Assembly (NCBI RefSeq): GCF_900101015.1
Contig: NZ_FNFZ01000001.1
Coordinates: 1 to 64,000 of the forward strand
From: Sarcina sp. DSM 11001
GTDB taxonomy: Bacteria > Bacillota > Clostridia > Lachnospirales > Lachnospiraceae
Length of the DNA: 64,000 nucleotides
Direction of reading: 5' to 3'
The translations under genes and the position numbers were made by a program. The notes beneath the pieces are model-generated. The model searched no databases. It was not told the DNA's origin and saw only the letters and a list, made by a program, of their open reading frames with translations. Below are positions 7,901 through 17,220 of this stretch, piece after piece. Positions within the stretch are counted from its first letter, which is position 1, and every line of letters starts with the position of its first letter.

Positions 7901-10550
7901 TATCGTGCAGGTAAGTTTTATTCATGGACAGGAAATCGAAATAGTCATTGAAGACGTCGGCAGGTCTTTTGCAAAGCATGGCATAATGGAGCAGTGTTAT
8001 CGGAAAGCACTTGATGCTTTGGGTGTATATATCAAACAGACTGGGCCTGTGCGAAGGAAACTGAACAAACCGGAGACAAGTGAATCACAAAAGAATAATA
8101 TTCTCTATCGTTCACCGCAGAATATTTTTGCGTTTTCAGGAAGACGTGGTGCTGGAAAGACCAGCACCATGCTTTCTTTTACGGAATTCCTTTCTGATGC
8201 TGTTTCTGTGTCAAAAGAAGAATCTCTTTCTTCGGCCAGGTTTTTTGTGTTGAATCCAATAGATCCTACTGCCCTGGAGGAAAAGCAGAATATATTGAAT
8301 ACGGTTTTGGCTCGCATTCTATTTGCTACGGAAGAAGAGTGGAACAGTTGTATGGATTTTCACAGGATTCCAAAAGATCGGGAACAGGCGAAGAATGCTC
8401 TTCTTCAGAAAGCCAGTGCCTGTATGAGTGGAATTCGGGCTGTAAAGGGTGACGGAATTGTCAGTTCATTGGCGGAAATACAGAAGATCAGCGACAGCGC
8501 TGTACTCGAGCTGGATTTCTATGAACTTGTAGACATGGCTCTGGAATTTTGCTCCTCAGGCAAAGGCTCCGATTATAAGAAAAATAATCAATTTCTCGTT
8601 ATACCGATTGATGATACTGATTGCCAGATTCAGAAAGCATATGATGTGCTGGAAGACATCCGTAGATATTTAACGATTCCCAATGTCATCATTTTGATGG
8701 CGACAGACCTCGAGATGCTGCGGATAGTGTTTACTCAACATTTTGCAGAAAAGTTTCGATTTGGGATGGAGCGGACATCTATTTCCAGTAATGTGGTGTA
8801 TGAGACTGCAGGAAAGCATTTTTCCAAGCTGGTTCCTGTGAGGCACAGAATCTACCTTCCGGAATTTGAAGACTTCATCAAGCAATCGTTGGTTATTTTG
8901 CTTGGTTACTACGAGGATGAATCAGAAGATCTAGACCTGATTAGCGGGACAACAAAAGGTGAAAGAGAAAAACTACTGCCGGACAAATCATATACATGGG
9001 AGCTTCGAAAAAGTACCTGTCTGGATGTTAACTTTCAGGCAAAGATTCTTACGTATATTTTCAAAAAAACAGGAATATACTATGCAGAACATTCTGCATA
9101 TATCAACCATATGATTCCGACCACTTTGCGGGGAATGGGTTATCTTCTAAATTTCTTGCATTCAATGGAAGAGATAAAAGATCTGGATGTTTCTGTCTTT
9201 AATAATAAGTTGAAGTGTGCGGATGAACTGGAAAAGCAGCTTCGTTCCTATGAGTACAATCTGAACCAGTTTGAAAAGTACTTTATTTCAGAATGGATTC
9301 CGACAAAACTGCCCATTGAAATGGTTGAGCTACTCAAAGGGATTGCTGAGCAAGTGCCGGAAAATATTGTGAACTATACACTGACAGAACTGCTTGCCAA
9401 GTATTACGACAGTCCTTCTGCTTTATATGAATCGTCTGCTCTTATGGTTAGGAATTCACGACAAAGAAGTGGTTCTTATATAGAATTGATGAAGTTGCTG
9501 GCCCAGAACAATGGAAGAGGGAAAAACGGTAGTTCTGAGATTTTAATAGATCCCCATACAAAGTCTGAAGATTATTTCTGTACTTTTGCAGTGCATACGA
9601 TTTTCTCGATTCAGAATACCAGGCATCTGCTTCATGTAAAGGAAAGAATGATTCTAAAATGGATGGAATCTAGGAAGATAGAAAATCCTAAATTCCCCTT
9701 GATCAATTATCTTATTGGTACAGAGAATAGGTCATTTCCTGATGTGTTTACAGAAGACGGGGAAATAGAGGAAGGATGTGTGTTGAGGATTCTCGATGCG
9801 GTGACCGGATCTAAGTATTCTTCGAAAGAATCGGATGATAATGTTTATATTAAATTTCTGACCTCGACGCTTAATGTGATAGGAAATATCCTATCCGGAA
9901 AGGTTACCGAAACTAAACTGGATAATCACACGTTGTTTAGGGTGCAGGAGATTGCCGGGATACTGTTCTGCGATTGGGATGCACAGGAAATCTTCTGTAA
10001 AGTACTTCGTGATTTTATCCAGAAAAAGATGTGGAGAAGATATAAATTGTTTAAAGGAGAGTATCTCTTTGAAGAAATCATGACTGCCATAATTTCCAGA
10101 AATTGTGGGATGCTTGAGAAGAAAACGATTGATCTTAAGAAGGTCTATGCTGCATTTGACTTTGAAAAGGAAAAGAATAGTAGAAAAGTAATAGAGAAAA
10201 ATGTGGCTGTTGCTAAAAGAAATGAAGAGCTCTTAGCTCGATTAACCAGGGATAAAAACGATGTCGAGAATCTTATAGAGACTTTGGACTATTCCTTCAT
10301 TAGTCCAATAGTGGAAGACAAACTGAAGATCTTGTTGGAGAATATAAATTCGGATTTAAATATTATTAATGATTCTCTGGGCAATGCGACAGGGATAGTT
10401 AAAAAATGGACATTACCGCTCTCGATGGAAAAGGCTCGATTGCAGTCATATATTGATAAAGGAGACGCACAGCACGATGTTCAGGAATTAAAAGAGATTT
10501 TGGGCCAAATTCGAGACATACTAATGCATATTACAATAGAGTTAAGATAA
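7890..10550 (+). CDS. rdrA: RdrA-like ATPase of a RADAR anti-phage system
   Basis: This 886-residue P-loop ATPase has Walker A FSGRRGAGKTS (residues 82-92, Lys90) and Walker B FLVIPIDDTD (235-244, Asp241 and Asp242). The Walker B is followed by a sensor-like strand, NVIILMATD. This arrangement resembles KAP/STAND-type ATPases. Known biology: RADAR consists of the ATPase RdrA, which forms ring assemblies, and the adenosine-deaminase-like RdrB. Together they deaminate adenine nucleotides or RNA during phage infection. The size, the position directly before an RdrB-like gene and the motifs support the call. The start is AUG 7890, inside the end of the preceding gene, with a GGGGAGA ribosome binding site. 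The C-terminal third is helical with a likely coiled coil (around residues 770-890). Confidence 0.85.
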   Translation: MSNNIVQVSFIHGQEIEIVIEDVGRSFAKHGIMEQCYRKALDALGVYIKQTGPVRRKLNKPETSESQKNNILYRSPQNIFAFSGRRGAGKTSTMLSFTEFLSDAVSVSKEESLSSARFFVLNPIDPTALEEKQNILNTVLARILFATEEEWNSCMDFHRIPKDREQAKNALLQKASACMSGIRAVKGDGIVSSLAEIQKISDSAVLELDFYELVDMALEFCSSGKGSDYKKNNQFLVIPIDDTDCQIQKAYDVLEDIRRYLTIPNVIILMATDLEMLRIVFTQHFAEKFRFGMERTSISSNVVYETAGKHFSKLVPVRHRIYLPEFEDFIKQSLVILLGYYEDESEDLDLISGTTKGEREKLLPDKSYTWELRKSTCLDVNFQAKILTYIFKKTGIYYAEHSAYINHMIPTTLRGMGYLLNFLHSMEEIKDLDVSVFNNKLKCADELEKQLRSYEYNLNQFEKYFISEWIPTKLPIEMVELLKGIAEQVPENIVNYTLTELLAKYYDSPSALYESSALMVRNSRQRSGSYIELMKLLAQNNGRGKNGSSEILIDPHTKSEDYFCTFAVHTIFSIQNTRHLLHVKERMILKWMESRKIENPKFPLINYLIGTENRSFPDVFTEDGEIEEGCVLRILDAVTGSKYSSKESDDNVYIKFLTSTLNVIGNILSGKVTETKLDNHTLFRVQEIAGILFCDWDAQEIFCKVLRDFIQKKMWRRYKLFKGEYLFEEIMTAIISRNCGMLEKKTIDLKKVYAAFDFEKEKNSRKVIEKNVAVAKRNEELLARLTRDKNDVENLIETLDYSFISPIVEDKLKILLENINSDLNIINDSLGNATGIVKKWTLPLSMEKARLQSYIDKGDAQHDVQELKEILGQIRDILMHITIELR

Positions 10551-10586
10551 TTATGGATTTGGCTTAATCAATGAGGAACAAGAGGC

Positions 10587-13358
10587 ATGCTTACAGATGT
10601 GCGGGTGTTGGACTTATTATACAGGAAGATTGAGCCCGGTAGGATTCTTCGAGAGCTGCTTGATGGATCAATAGATGGTATAGAAAATTCAAAAGCTGGA
10701 GTGTTTAGAGACAATACTCTTTTCCTTGAGTACGCAGAGTCTACTTTATATGGGTTTTCAGAGGATGAACAGAGCTTGTTATATGACTATGTACAACAGG
10801 TGGCAGATGACTGGTGCGGGGGGCTGGAAAGGGTACAGTGTGAGTTCCTTGTTCCGCTTATGGCATTTTCCGGAAGGCATCTTAAGATAGAAGGAGGAGT
10901 ACCTGTGTGCCGAACAGGGATGGCACTAGACTGGAGAGATGCGTACCTGCGGATTGGACAGGATTTGCTTGTCTGTGCGTTTCTTGTCAACCGGGATTAC
11001 AGGAACCTTATTAAAAGGAAAGATTTTACCTGGCCTGTTATTTTGAGAACTGATAACTCTGAGCTTTATACTATATTGGGAGAAGGAATCGCAGAGAATC
11101 ATAACCACTTGAACGGCGGGACACTGTCTTTTCAGATTACCTGGTGCCGGTTGATGAACTATCCGGAACAGATTAGGAAGGAACTGATAAGCTTCAGAGA
11201 CGGGAACCTTACCTATGGGATACATCGTGGCAGCAGAGAGGGAATAATGGATCTCTATGAGATTCTGGAACTTGCTGCTTTGCTCAGGAGTATATTGTTC
11301 AGGTGCTTACACAGGGATGCATTTATTAATGATGACAGTCGGAGGAGATTGACAGATCATAGAAGCACAGGTTTTCTACATGGGAACAGTGCTTTTCATG
11401 AAAGTCTCGCTTTTAGCGGAGAGCAGGCTTTTGGGGAAGAGTACCGCAGCTTTTGGGGGGAAAGGGGAAATAATATCCTTGAGCGTATTGTGGGTTCACT
11501 TCGCATCGATTATGGCGTGAAATTGAATGTGATGGGGCATTCCTCATACTGTCTGGACTATGCTCTTGAACCGGAGTTTGCGCAGCAACATGCGGATTCG
11601 GGTGTTCGCCTCTTGATCGGGGAGCGGGCATTTCTGTATAGATGTATGCAGGAATGTCTGTCTGAAAACGGGTTCACGGCATTTGAGAAAAAGCTGTTTT
11701 ATCTATATATTGTTTTGCAGTGTAAGTTTCGAAGTGAAATGATTCAGAATAATATGCAGGTCGGATTTAAAAACTTCCAACATTATCAGAATCGAAAGGG
11801 AGATACTTGGTACTATACACCTTATTTCAGTGAAGCTGTTCGTCTTGCTCTGAACAACAGGCTCAGTGCAGAGCAGATAATTTCTTTAGAGGGGAGGATG
11901 GTGCCGGATCGCAGTCCCAGGGAAAATATAAGGATCTTGAAGTTGTATGATACAGCAAAGCGGTTTAACGACTGCAGAGAATCATTGGCAATGAATCGTT
12001 CTTTATATGAATTTGATTCTGACACAGAGTGGAGACAATTTTCGAATGCGCCATGGTTTTATGTATTTCATTTTATCAAAAGACGTGATGACCGACCTTT
12101 AAGGGGCCCCTCGTTTTGGATGATACAATGTCGACATGAGAATCTTAGGCAGACTGTTATTGAACAGGCCCGCGCGCTTGCAGATGCATTAAACACTTCT
12201 CCATATTTTCGGAGCAGGGTACGTGGAATTGATGCCGCTTCGAATGAGTTTTTGTGCAGACCGGAAGTATTTGCTGTAGCCTATCGATTTCTGGATGCCA
12301 TGCAAACGGACTGGAATGCCCTTAATGATGGTATGCAGGATTCTGTTCCGATCCGTCTTGGAAAGACTTTTCATGCAGGAGAGGATTTTCTGGATATAGT
12401 GGAAGGACTTCGTGCGATTGACGAGGCAGTGGAATTCCTGCATCTGGATTCCGGGTGCAGGATCGGACATGCACTGGCCTTGGGAGTAGATGTTGAGGTC
12501 CATTATCACAAGAAGCATCTTGTGGTGGTTACCACGCAGCAGGAACGGCTGGATGATTTGGTATGGCTGCTGTTTCGCTCAAAGGAACTTGGAGTGACTA
12601 TACCGTATTCATTGGAAGCTTCCCTGACTGGAGAAGCGAATCATCTGTTTCGAGATATTTATGGAACTGCTGTTAATAGTAATGGATGGGAATGCAACCT
12701 GCAGGATTACAGGTACAGTATGAAGTTGCGGGGAGATGATCCTTCTGTATACCAAACGAGAAGATATGTTCCTCCCCGCATGAGCGGAGATGAAATTGTT
12801 CGTTACTATGTAGATACTACTGACGAGATATTGGAACATTATAGGGTAAACGAGCGAATTGCAGGTATGTGTTATTACTATCAATATGGCATCGAGGAAG
12901 CAATCTGTGGATCCAGGACATACACATTCAAAGTTACAGAGGAATATCGCACATTGATGTATGCCGTGCAGAAGGCAATGATGGAAGAGGTTGGAAGGAA
13001 GCGTATTATAATTGAATGCAATCCTTCTTCCAATGTTTTGATCGGAACATTTGGAGATTACAGACTACATCCTGTTTTCAGATTTAATAACCGGCATCTG
13101 GATCGGTACAAACGGTCTGAATCGAACCCCTCTAATGACTGCCAGCAACCTCAGATGCATGTAAGCATTAATACCGATGATCTCGGTGTATTTGATACGA
13201 CACTTGAGTTTGAATATGCTCTGATTTATGAAGCTTTGACAGATCCGGATAACAATACGGTGTATCCTTTTTCTGGGGATAGAGATGTCATGGAATATAT
13301 TGAGAATCTCAGAAAGATGGGGATTCGGGCGACTTTTCCGCCGGCTGCTCAAAGATGA
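10587..13358 (+). CDS. rdrB: RdrB-like divergent adenosine deaminase of a RADAR anti-phage system
   Basis: A 923-residue protein carrying all the metal-site motifs of the adenosine deaminase superfamily. They are ENHNHLNGG (His172, His174), FHAGED (His596 and the catalytic-type Glu), CRIGHALALG (His628) and SINTDDLG (Asp864, Asp865). ECNPSSNVLIG and LHPVFRF also match the ADA pattern before the final motif. The protein is far longer than metabolic adenosine deaminases (about 340 residues) because of large insertions, which is the RdrB hallmark. In characterised systems RdrB forms a large shell and converts adenine nucleotides or RNA adenosine to inosine. It starts at AUG 10587 with a GAGG ribosome binding site, 36 nt after rdrA. 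No catalytic residue appears lost, so activity is expected. Confidence 0.9.
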   Translation: MLTDVRVLDLLYRKIEPGRILRELLDGSIDGIENSKAGVFRDNTLFLEYAESTLYGFSEDEQSLLYDYVQQVADDWCGGLERVQCEFLVPLMAFSGRHLKIEGGVPVCRTGMALDWRDAYLRIGQDLLVCAFLVNRDYRNLIKRKDFTWPVILRTDNSELYTILGEGIAENHNHLNGGTLSFQITWCRLMNYPEQIRKELISFRDGNLTYGIHRGSREGIMDLYEILELAALLRSILFRCLHRDAFINDDSRRRLTDHRSTGFLHGNSAFHESLAFSGEQAFGEEYRSFWGERGNNILERIVGSLRIDYGVKLNVMGHSSYCLDYALEPEFAQQHADSGVRLLIGERAFLYRCMQECLSENGFTAFEKKLFYLYIVLQCKFRSEMIQNNMQVGFKNFQHYQNRKGDTWYYTPYFSEAVRLALNNRLSAEQIISLEGRMVPDRSPRENIRILKLYDTAKRFNDCRESLAMNRSLYEFDSDTEWRQFSNAPWFYVFHFIKRRDDRPLRGPSFWMIQCRHENLRQTVIEQARALADALNTSPYFRSRVRGIDAASNEFLCRPEVFAVAYRFLDAMQTDWNALNDGMQDSVPIRLGKTFHAGEDFLDIVEGLRAIDEAVEFLHLDSGCRIGHALALGVDVEVHYHKKHLVVVTTQQERLDDLVWLLFRSKELGVTIPYSLEASLTGEANHLFRDIYGTAVNSNGWECNLQDYRYSMKLRGDDPSVYQTRRYVPPRMSGDEIVRYYVDTTDEILEHYRVNERIAGMCYYYQYGIEEAICGSRTYTFKVTEEYRTLMYAVQKAMMEEVGRKRIIIECNPSSNVLIGTFGDYRLHPVFRFNNRHLDRYKRSESNPSNDCQQPQMHVSINTDDLGVFDTTLEFEYALIYEALTDPDNNTVYPFSGDRDVMEYIENLRKMGIRATFPPAAQR

Positions 13359-13619
13359 ATGCCTTAACTTCCTGAGGATTTCCGACTAAACGGAATTCCG
13401 ACTCGAAAAACAATCGTAGAAAAGTAAAGAAAATCGCTATTTGTCAAGGTAGTTACCTGCCTTTGCAATGCCATTTAGCCAGTTGTTCGATTGATATCGA
13501 ACAGCCGGACAAAACCGGCAGATCGTTACTTCCCGGTATGAAACGTCTCCATTCTATCAGATTTTGGACATGGCAAACAGACAGCCGGAGCAGGACTGCC
13601 TTGGAAACAGCGGTATTCG

Positions 13620-13736
13620 GCGGGAGTGTCAGCCTACCAACGTAGTCAGGCAATCGGTAATGTAAATGAGGCAACAATAACAAAATATATAGCAGAGCAA
13701 TACGAGCGGAATCGACTGGAAGGAGAGCCCCGCTGA
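13620..13736 (+). pseudogene. C-terminal remnant of an IS200/IS605-type TnpA transposase
   Basis: The frame reads QRYSAGVSAYQRSQAIGNV, then NEATITKYIAEQYERNR, and ends at TGA 13734-13736. A segment of the form VNEATIxKYIxxQ near the C-terminus is typical of Y1 (HUH) transposases of IS200/IS605 elements. The rest of the transposase, including the HUH and catalytic Tyr regions, is absent upstream. The run of hairpins that follows supports the identification. Confidence 0.5.
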
Positions 13737-13751
13737 GGCAAGCCATGAAAA

Positions 13752-13869
13752 GCCGCTTTTAAGCGGCCACCAGTAACAAATGGAACAGGCTTGCTAAACC
13801 ACCGCCTTTAGGCGGAATCACAACAATGCCCTGGAGGGGCTAACTCAAACCACCAGCGGAGCTGGTGGT
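13752..13869 (+). mobile_element. IS200/IS605-like end with three consecutive hairpins
   Basis: Three imperfect palindromes follow the transposase remnant: GCCGC(TTTTAA)GCGGC-type at 13752-13767, CCGCC(TTTA)GGCGG at 13802-13815, and ACCACCAGC/GCTGGTGGT at 13849-13869. Strings of subterminal hairpins rather than inverted termini are characteristic of IS200/IS605 ends, where TnpA recognises them as single strands. No matching left end is seen in the window, so the element is partial. It sits between the RADAR operon and the polysaccharide genes. Confidence 0.55.
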
Positions 13870-13913
13870 CCTGACTGTGTATTCGGAGAGTTGAAAAGCA
13901 AGGAGAAACCACT

Positions 13914-15734
13914 ATGCAGGCAATTATTTTAGCAGCTGGAATGGGAAAAAGGCTTAAAGAATTAACCAAAAACAACACGAAGTGTATGGTAAAGGTAAAC
14001 GGTGTAACGCTTATTGATCGTATGTTGCATCAGATTGAAAGACATCATTTGTCACGTATTGTTATTGTTGTCGGTTATGAGGGACAGAAACTGATTGATT
14101 ACATCAATACATTGGACATTCAAACACCAATTGTGTATATTAATAACCCAATATACGATAAGACTAACAATATTTATTCTCTCTCCCTTGCTAAAGATTG
14201 GCTCTGCAAAGACGACACTATTCTTTTTGAGTCTGATTTGATTTTCGAAGATTCAGTACTTGATGCAATTGTTTTTGATCCACGGGGTACACTTGCGCTT
14301 GTGGATAGGTATGAATCCTGGATGGATGGAACATGTGTAAAGCTTGGTGACGATGATACTATCGAAGCCTTTGTTCCCGGAAAGAAATTCAAATTTAACG
14401 AAATAAAGGAATATTATAAGACGGTTAACATCTATAAATTTAGCAGGCATTTCTCGAAAACGCATTATGTGCCTTTCTTAGAAGCATATCAGTCCGCTCT
14501 TGGGCAGAATGAATATTATGAACAGGTATTGCGCGTTATTACAATGCTGGACGAACCTGAAATAAAAGCAAAAAGGTTAAGCGGACAGCGCTGGTATGAG
14601 ATTGATGATATCCAGGATCTGGATATTGCAGAATCAATTTTCACTCCGGATGAGGATGAGCGTGTGAAGTTACTTCAAGGTCGGTATGGAGGGTATTGGC
14701 GTTATCCTAAGCTTCTCGATTTTTGCTACCTTGTTAATTCCTATTTCCCGCCAGCAAAAATGAAAGATGAGTTGAGAGCAAATTTCGATACTCTTCTTAC
14801 CGAGTACCCTAGCGGAATGAAGGTTAATAGTCTTCTTGCGGCTAAAAACTTTGGAGTACATCAGGAAAATATCATTGTAGGTAACGGTGCTGCTGAACTT
14901 ATTAAGAGTCTTATGGGATACATAGATGGAAAGGTCGGTTTTATCCGTCCAACATTCGATGAGTATCCGAATCGGTATGACAGGGAAAACTCTGTGGATT
15001 ATATTCCAGACAATGAAGACTATTCCTATACAGCAGACGATATTATTGCCTATTTTAATGAAAAGGATATACAAAATATTATATTAGTTAACCCTGATAA
15101 TCCAAGTGGGAATTACATCCCCAAAAAGGATCTTCTTAGGTTGATATACTGGAGCAGAACAAAAGGCATTCATATTGTTATAGATGAATCCTTTGTGGAT
15201 TTTGCGGATGAGCCGGATAATACACTGATTAACCAAGCTATTCTTAGTGATAACCCCCATTTATTTGTAATGAAAAGCATTTCCAAATCTTATGGTGTTC
15301 CCGGGTTGCGCTTAGGCGTTCTGGCCTCTGGCGATGAAAAAACCATCTCAAAGATGAAAAAGGATGTATCGATTTGGAATATAAACTCCTTTGGTGAGTT
15401 TTATATGCAAATTGAGGAAAAATACAAGAAAGATTATACTGATTCACTTTTAAAATTTAGAGAAGAACGTACAAGATTCCAAAAGGAATTATCAAAGATT
15501 AAAGGTGTTCGGGTGATTCCTTCACAAGCGAATTTTGTAATGGTAGAACTTGAAAAGGGAATTTCTCCGAAAGAGCTGCTTAAATGCCTCCTTATCAAAT
15601 ATGATTTATTGATTAAGGAGCTGACAACGAAAACAAATGGACGTAACTATCTTAGACTGGCTGTACGAGATAAAAAAGATAATGATGTGTTAATTGCTGC
15701 TATGAAAGCAGAATTAGGATCAGCTGATGAATAA
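13914..15734 (+). CDS. LicC-like cytidylyltransferase fused to a class I/II aminotransferase
   Basis: Residues 1 to about 240 form a nucleotidyltransferase of the LicC/NTP_transf_3 type (AIILAAGMGKRLKELT, TKCMVKVNG, DTILFESDLIF). Residues about 260-606 form a PLP-dependent aminotransferase resembling HisC or CobD. They include IIVGNGAAELIK, VNPDNPSGNYIPK, IVIDESFVDF and the Schiff-base region SISKSYGVPGLRLG (likely Lys458). Such a fusion suggests that the amino group is installed or removed on the same small molecule that is then activated as a CDP derivative. Fused 2-aminoethylphosphonate cytidylyltransferase-transaminases are known in Treponema. Here the transaminase is HisC-like and no PEP mutase gene is in view, so the substrate is open. 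An AAGGAG ribosome binding site precedes the start. The product could feed the LicD transferases downstream. Confidence 0.85.
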   Translation: MQAIILAAGMGKRLKELTKNNTKCMVKVNGVTLIDRMLHQIERHHLSRIVIVVGYEGQKLIDYINTLDIQTPIVYINNPIYDKTNNIYSLSLAKDWLCKDDTILFESDLIFEDSVLDAIVFDPRGTLALVDRYESWMDGTCVKLGDDDTIEAFVPGKKFKFNEIKEYYKTVNIYKFSRHFSKTHYVPFLEAYQSALGQNEYYEQVLRVITMLDEPEIKAKRLSGQRWYEIDDIQDLDIAESIFTPDEDERVKLLQGRYGGYWRYPKLLDFCYLVNSYFPPAKMKDELRANFDTLLTEYPSGMKVNSLLAAKNFGVHQENIIVGNGAAELIKSLMGYIDGKVGFIRPTFDEYPNRYDRENSVDYIPDNEDYSYTADDIIAYFNEKDIQNIILVNPDNPSGNYIPKKDLLRLIYWSRTKGIHIVIDESFVDFADEPDNTLINQAILSDNPHLFVMKSISKSYGVPGLRLGVLASGDEKTISKMKKDVSIWNINSFGEFYMQIEEKYKKDYTDSLLKFREERTRFQKELSKIKGVRVIPSQANFVMVELEKGISPKELLKCLLIKYDLLIKELTTKTNGRNYLRLAVRDKKDNDVLIAAMKAELGSADE

Positions 15735-15772
15735 CCACATGTGTATTTTAGTTGAGAGAAAGGATATATGAA

Positions 15773-16738
15773 ATGAAGATTATTAGTTTTGAGGACGTCA
15801 GTTCTCTGAAAATCTCTCCAGTGCACTGCTATGAATGGGTTAGTGAAATGATATCCAATAAGTCAAGTGCATTTCTTCCTCCTAAGACACATATGAATAT
15901 GCCAGGGAATATTTTTTGTAATGTAATGCCATGTTTAGTTCCTAATTCTCAGGGCCTAATTGGCGGCGTAAAAGTTGTTACCCGATATCCACAGAGGAAA
16001 CCTTCGTTAGATAGTAAAATTTTGCTTTTTAATGCAGATACTGGAAATTTTTTAGCATTGATAGATGGAAACTGGATAACGGCAATGCGTACGGGTGCGG
16101 TAGCTGCTCATTCAGTAATTCATCTAGCAAAAAAAGATTGGTGTACTATAGGGATGATAGGTCTTGGGAATGTTGCCAGAGCCACCATGCTTATATTGGC
16201 TTCATTAGTTACAGACAAGCATATTACTGTAAAGTTGTTACGATACAAAGATCAAGCTGAGCTATTTGCTGAGAGATTTAAAGATTTTTCAAACCTAAAT
16301 TTTCAAATTGTTGATACCATCGAAGAGTGTATTAAAAAGTCAGATATTATTATATCTTGCGCGACGTATTTTGAGAATGATATTGCGCCTGATGATTGGT
16401 TTGAAGAAGGTGTCTTAGTTGTTCCTGTACATACACGTGGATTTACCAACTGCGATTTATTCTTTGATAAAGTATTTGCTGATGACACAGGACATGTGGA
16501 TCATTTTAAGAATTTTGCTAAGTTCCGATATTACGCGGAAATAAGTGATGTGATTAGTGGTAATGCTATAGGCCGCGGAAATGATAAAGAGAGAATTCTT
16601 GCGTACAATATCGGCGTCTCTATTCATGATATCAATTATGCTGCTCACATTTATAATATTTTTGAGCAAACACCAGAGGCTTTTAATCATTTGATGGACG
16701 CGAAACTGAAGGATCCTTCAAGTAAATTTTGGGTATGA
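15773..16738 (+). CDS. Ornithine cyclodeaminase / mu-crystallin family protein
   Basis: About 321 residues. The family pattern is clear: NMPGNIFCNVMPC, then GGVKVVTRYP, then WITAMRTGAVAAHSVIHLA, then the NAD(P)-binding loop IGMIGLGNVARATM. Family members are NAD(P)-dependent cyclodeaminases or imine/amino-acid reductases. AUG 15773 is preferred to the upstream in-frame start at 15752 because an AAGGA ribosome binding site lies at the right distance. It follows the cytidylyltransferase-aminotransferase fusion closely and is probably co-transcribed. It could make or reduce the amino compound that the fusion handles. Base composition is clearly AT-rich, like its neighbour, suggesting the pair arrived together. 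Confidence 0.85.
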   Translation: MKIISFEDVSSLKISPVHCYEWVSEMISNKSSAFLPPKTHMNMPGNIFCNVMPCLVPNSQGLIGGVKVVTRYPQRKPSLDSKILLFNADTGNFLALIDGNWITAMRTGAVAAHSVIHLAKKDWCTIGMIGLGNVARATMLILASLVTDKHITVKLLRYKDQAELFAERFKDFSNLNFQIVDTIEECIKKSDIIISCATYFENDIAPDDWFEEGVLVVPVHTRGFTNCDLFFDKVFADDTGHVDHFKNFAKFRYYAEISDVISGNAIGRGNDKERILAYNIGVSIHDINYAAHIYNIFEQTPEAFNHLMDAKLKDPSSKFWV

Positions 16739-17032
16739 AGTGTCCTTTTCTCTACCACTGCATCCGCTTGTTAGAGCATATACTTTCTCATAGTTCTTTG
16801 CAAAACTTTTTGTGGGAAAGAAAGTACGTTATAAAATGGATTATGTAATTTTTGCACTGCCATTTTGTAGGTTTTACAGAGTCTTATGACGACCTGATGG
16901 GGATCGGTAAAACCTTTTGCAAACCACACACCTGCCAAGGCAATCGAACTGTGCAGCGGGGAAGTTTTCCCTGCCCGGAGAGATTTTCGCTGGAGAGATT
17001 TCCTGGCTTTCCTGGAGATTTCTATTTTTTTC

Positions 17033-17061
17033 TTGCATAAAATAGAATCATGTATTAACAT
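17033..17061 (+). promoter_or_regulatory. Candidate promoter of the polysaccharide operon
   Basis: TTGCAT (17033-17038), a 17-bp spacer and TAACAT (17056-17061). It lies about 310 bp upstream of the first sugar-transferase gene, so the transcript would carry a long leader containing terminator-like hairpins. The -10 is only a 4/6 match. Confidence 0.4.
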
Positions 17062-17176
17062 AAAATAGTTTTGTAGGGCAGGCATCATAATACAGGACTA
17101 TCTCAGGGAGTTAAGAGGGCAAGCAGTAGTCAGACACAAGAGTTACGGCGAACCCTTTTGTATTAATTGTAATACA

Positions 17177-17214
17177 GGGGCTTCTTCGTAATAATGGAAG
17201 CTCCTGTTTTGTTT
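17177..17214 (+). terminator. Terminator-like hairpin inside the polysaccharide leader
   Basis: GGGGCTTC pairs with GAAGCTCC (one G-U) around a 12-nt loop and is followed by TGTTTTGTTT. A smaller TGTATTA/TAATACA hairpin immediately precedes it (about 17158-17176). It either ends transcription from the upstream gene pair or acts as an attenuator for the downstream operon. Confidence 0.6.
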
Positions 17215-17220
17215 ATTGAT

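Noticed and set aside
10587-13358. Ordinary metabolic adenosine deaminase or AMP deaminase
   Set aside because: Length is more than twice that of metabolic enzymes and it is paired with a P-loop ATPase in an operon, which fits RdrB.
13914-15734. Two adjacent genes joined by sequencing error
   Set aside because: The linker is in frame with no ribosome binding site or start near the junction, and similar fusions are known in other bacteria.
16771-17088. 105-residue minus-strand open frame
   Set aside because: No ribosome binding site and no recognisable family, and it covers the candidate promoter of the polysaccharide leader; probably chance.
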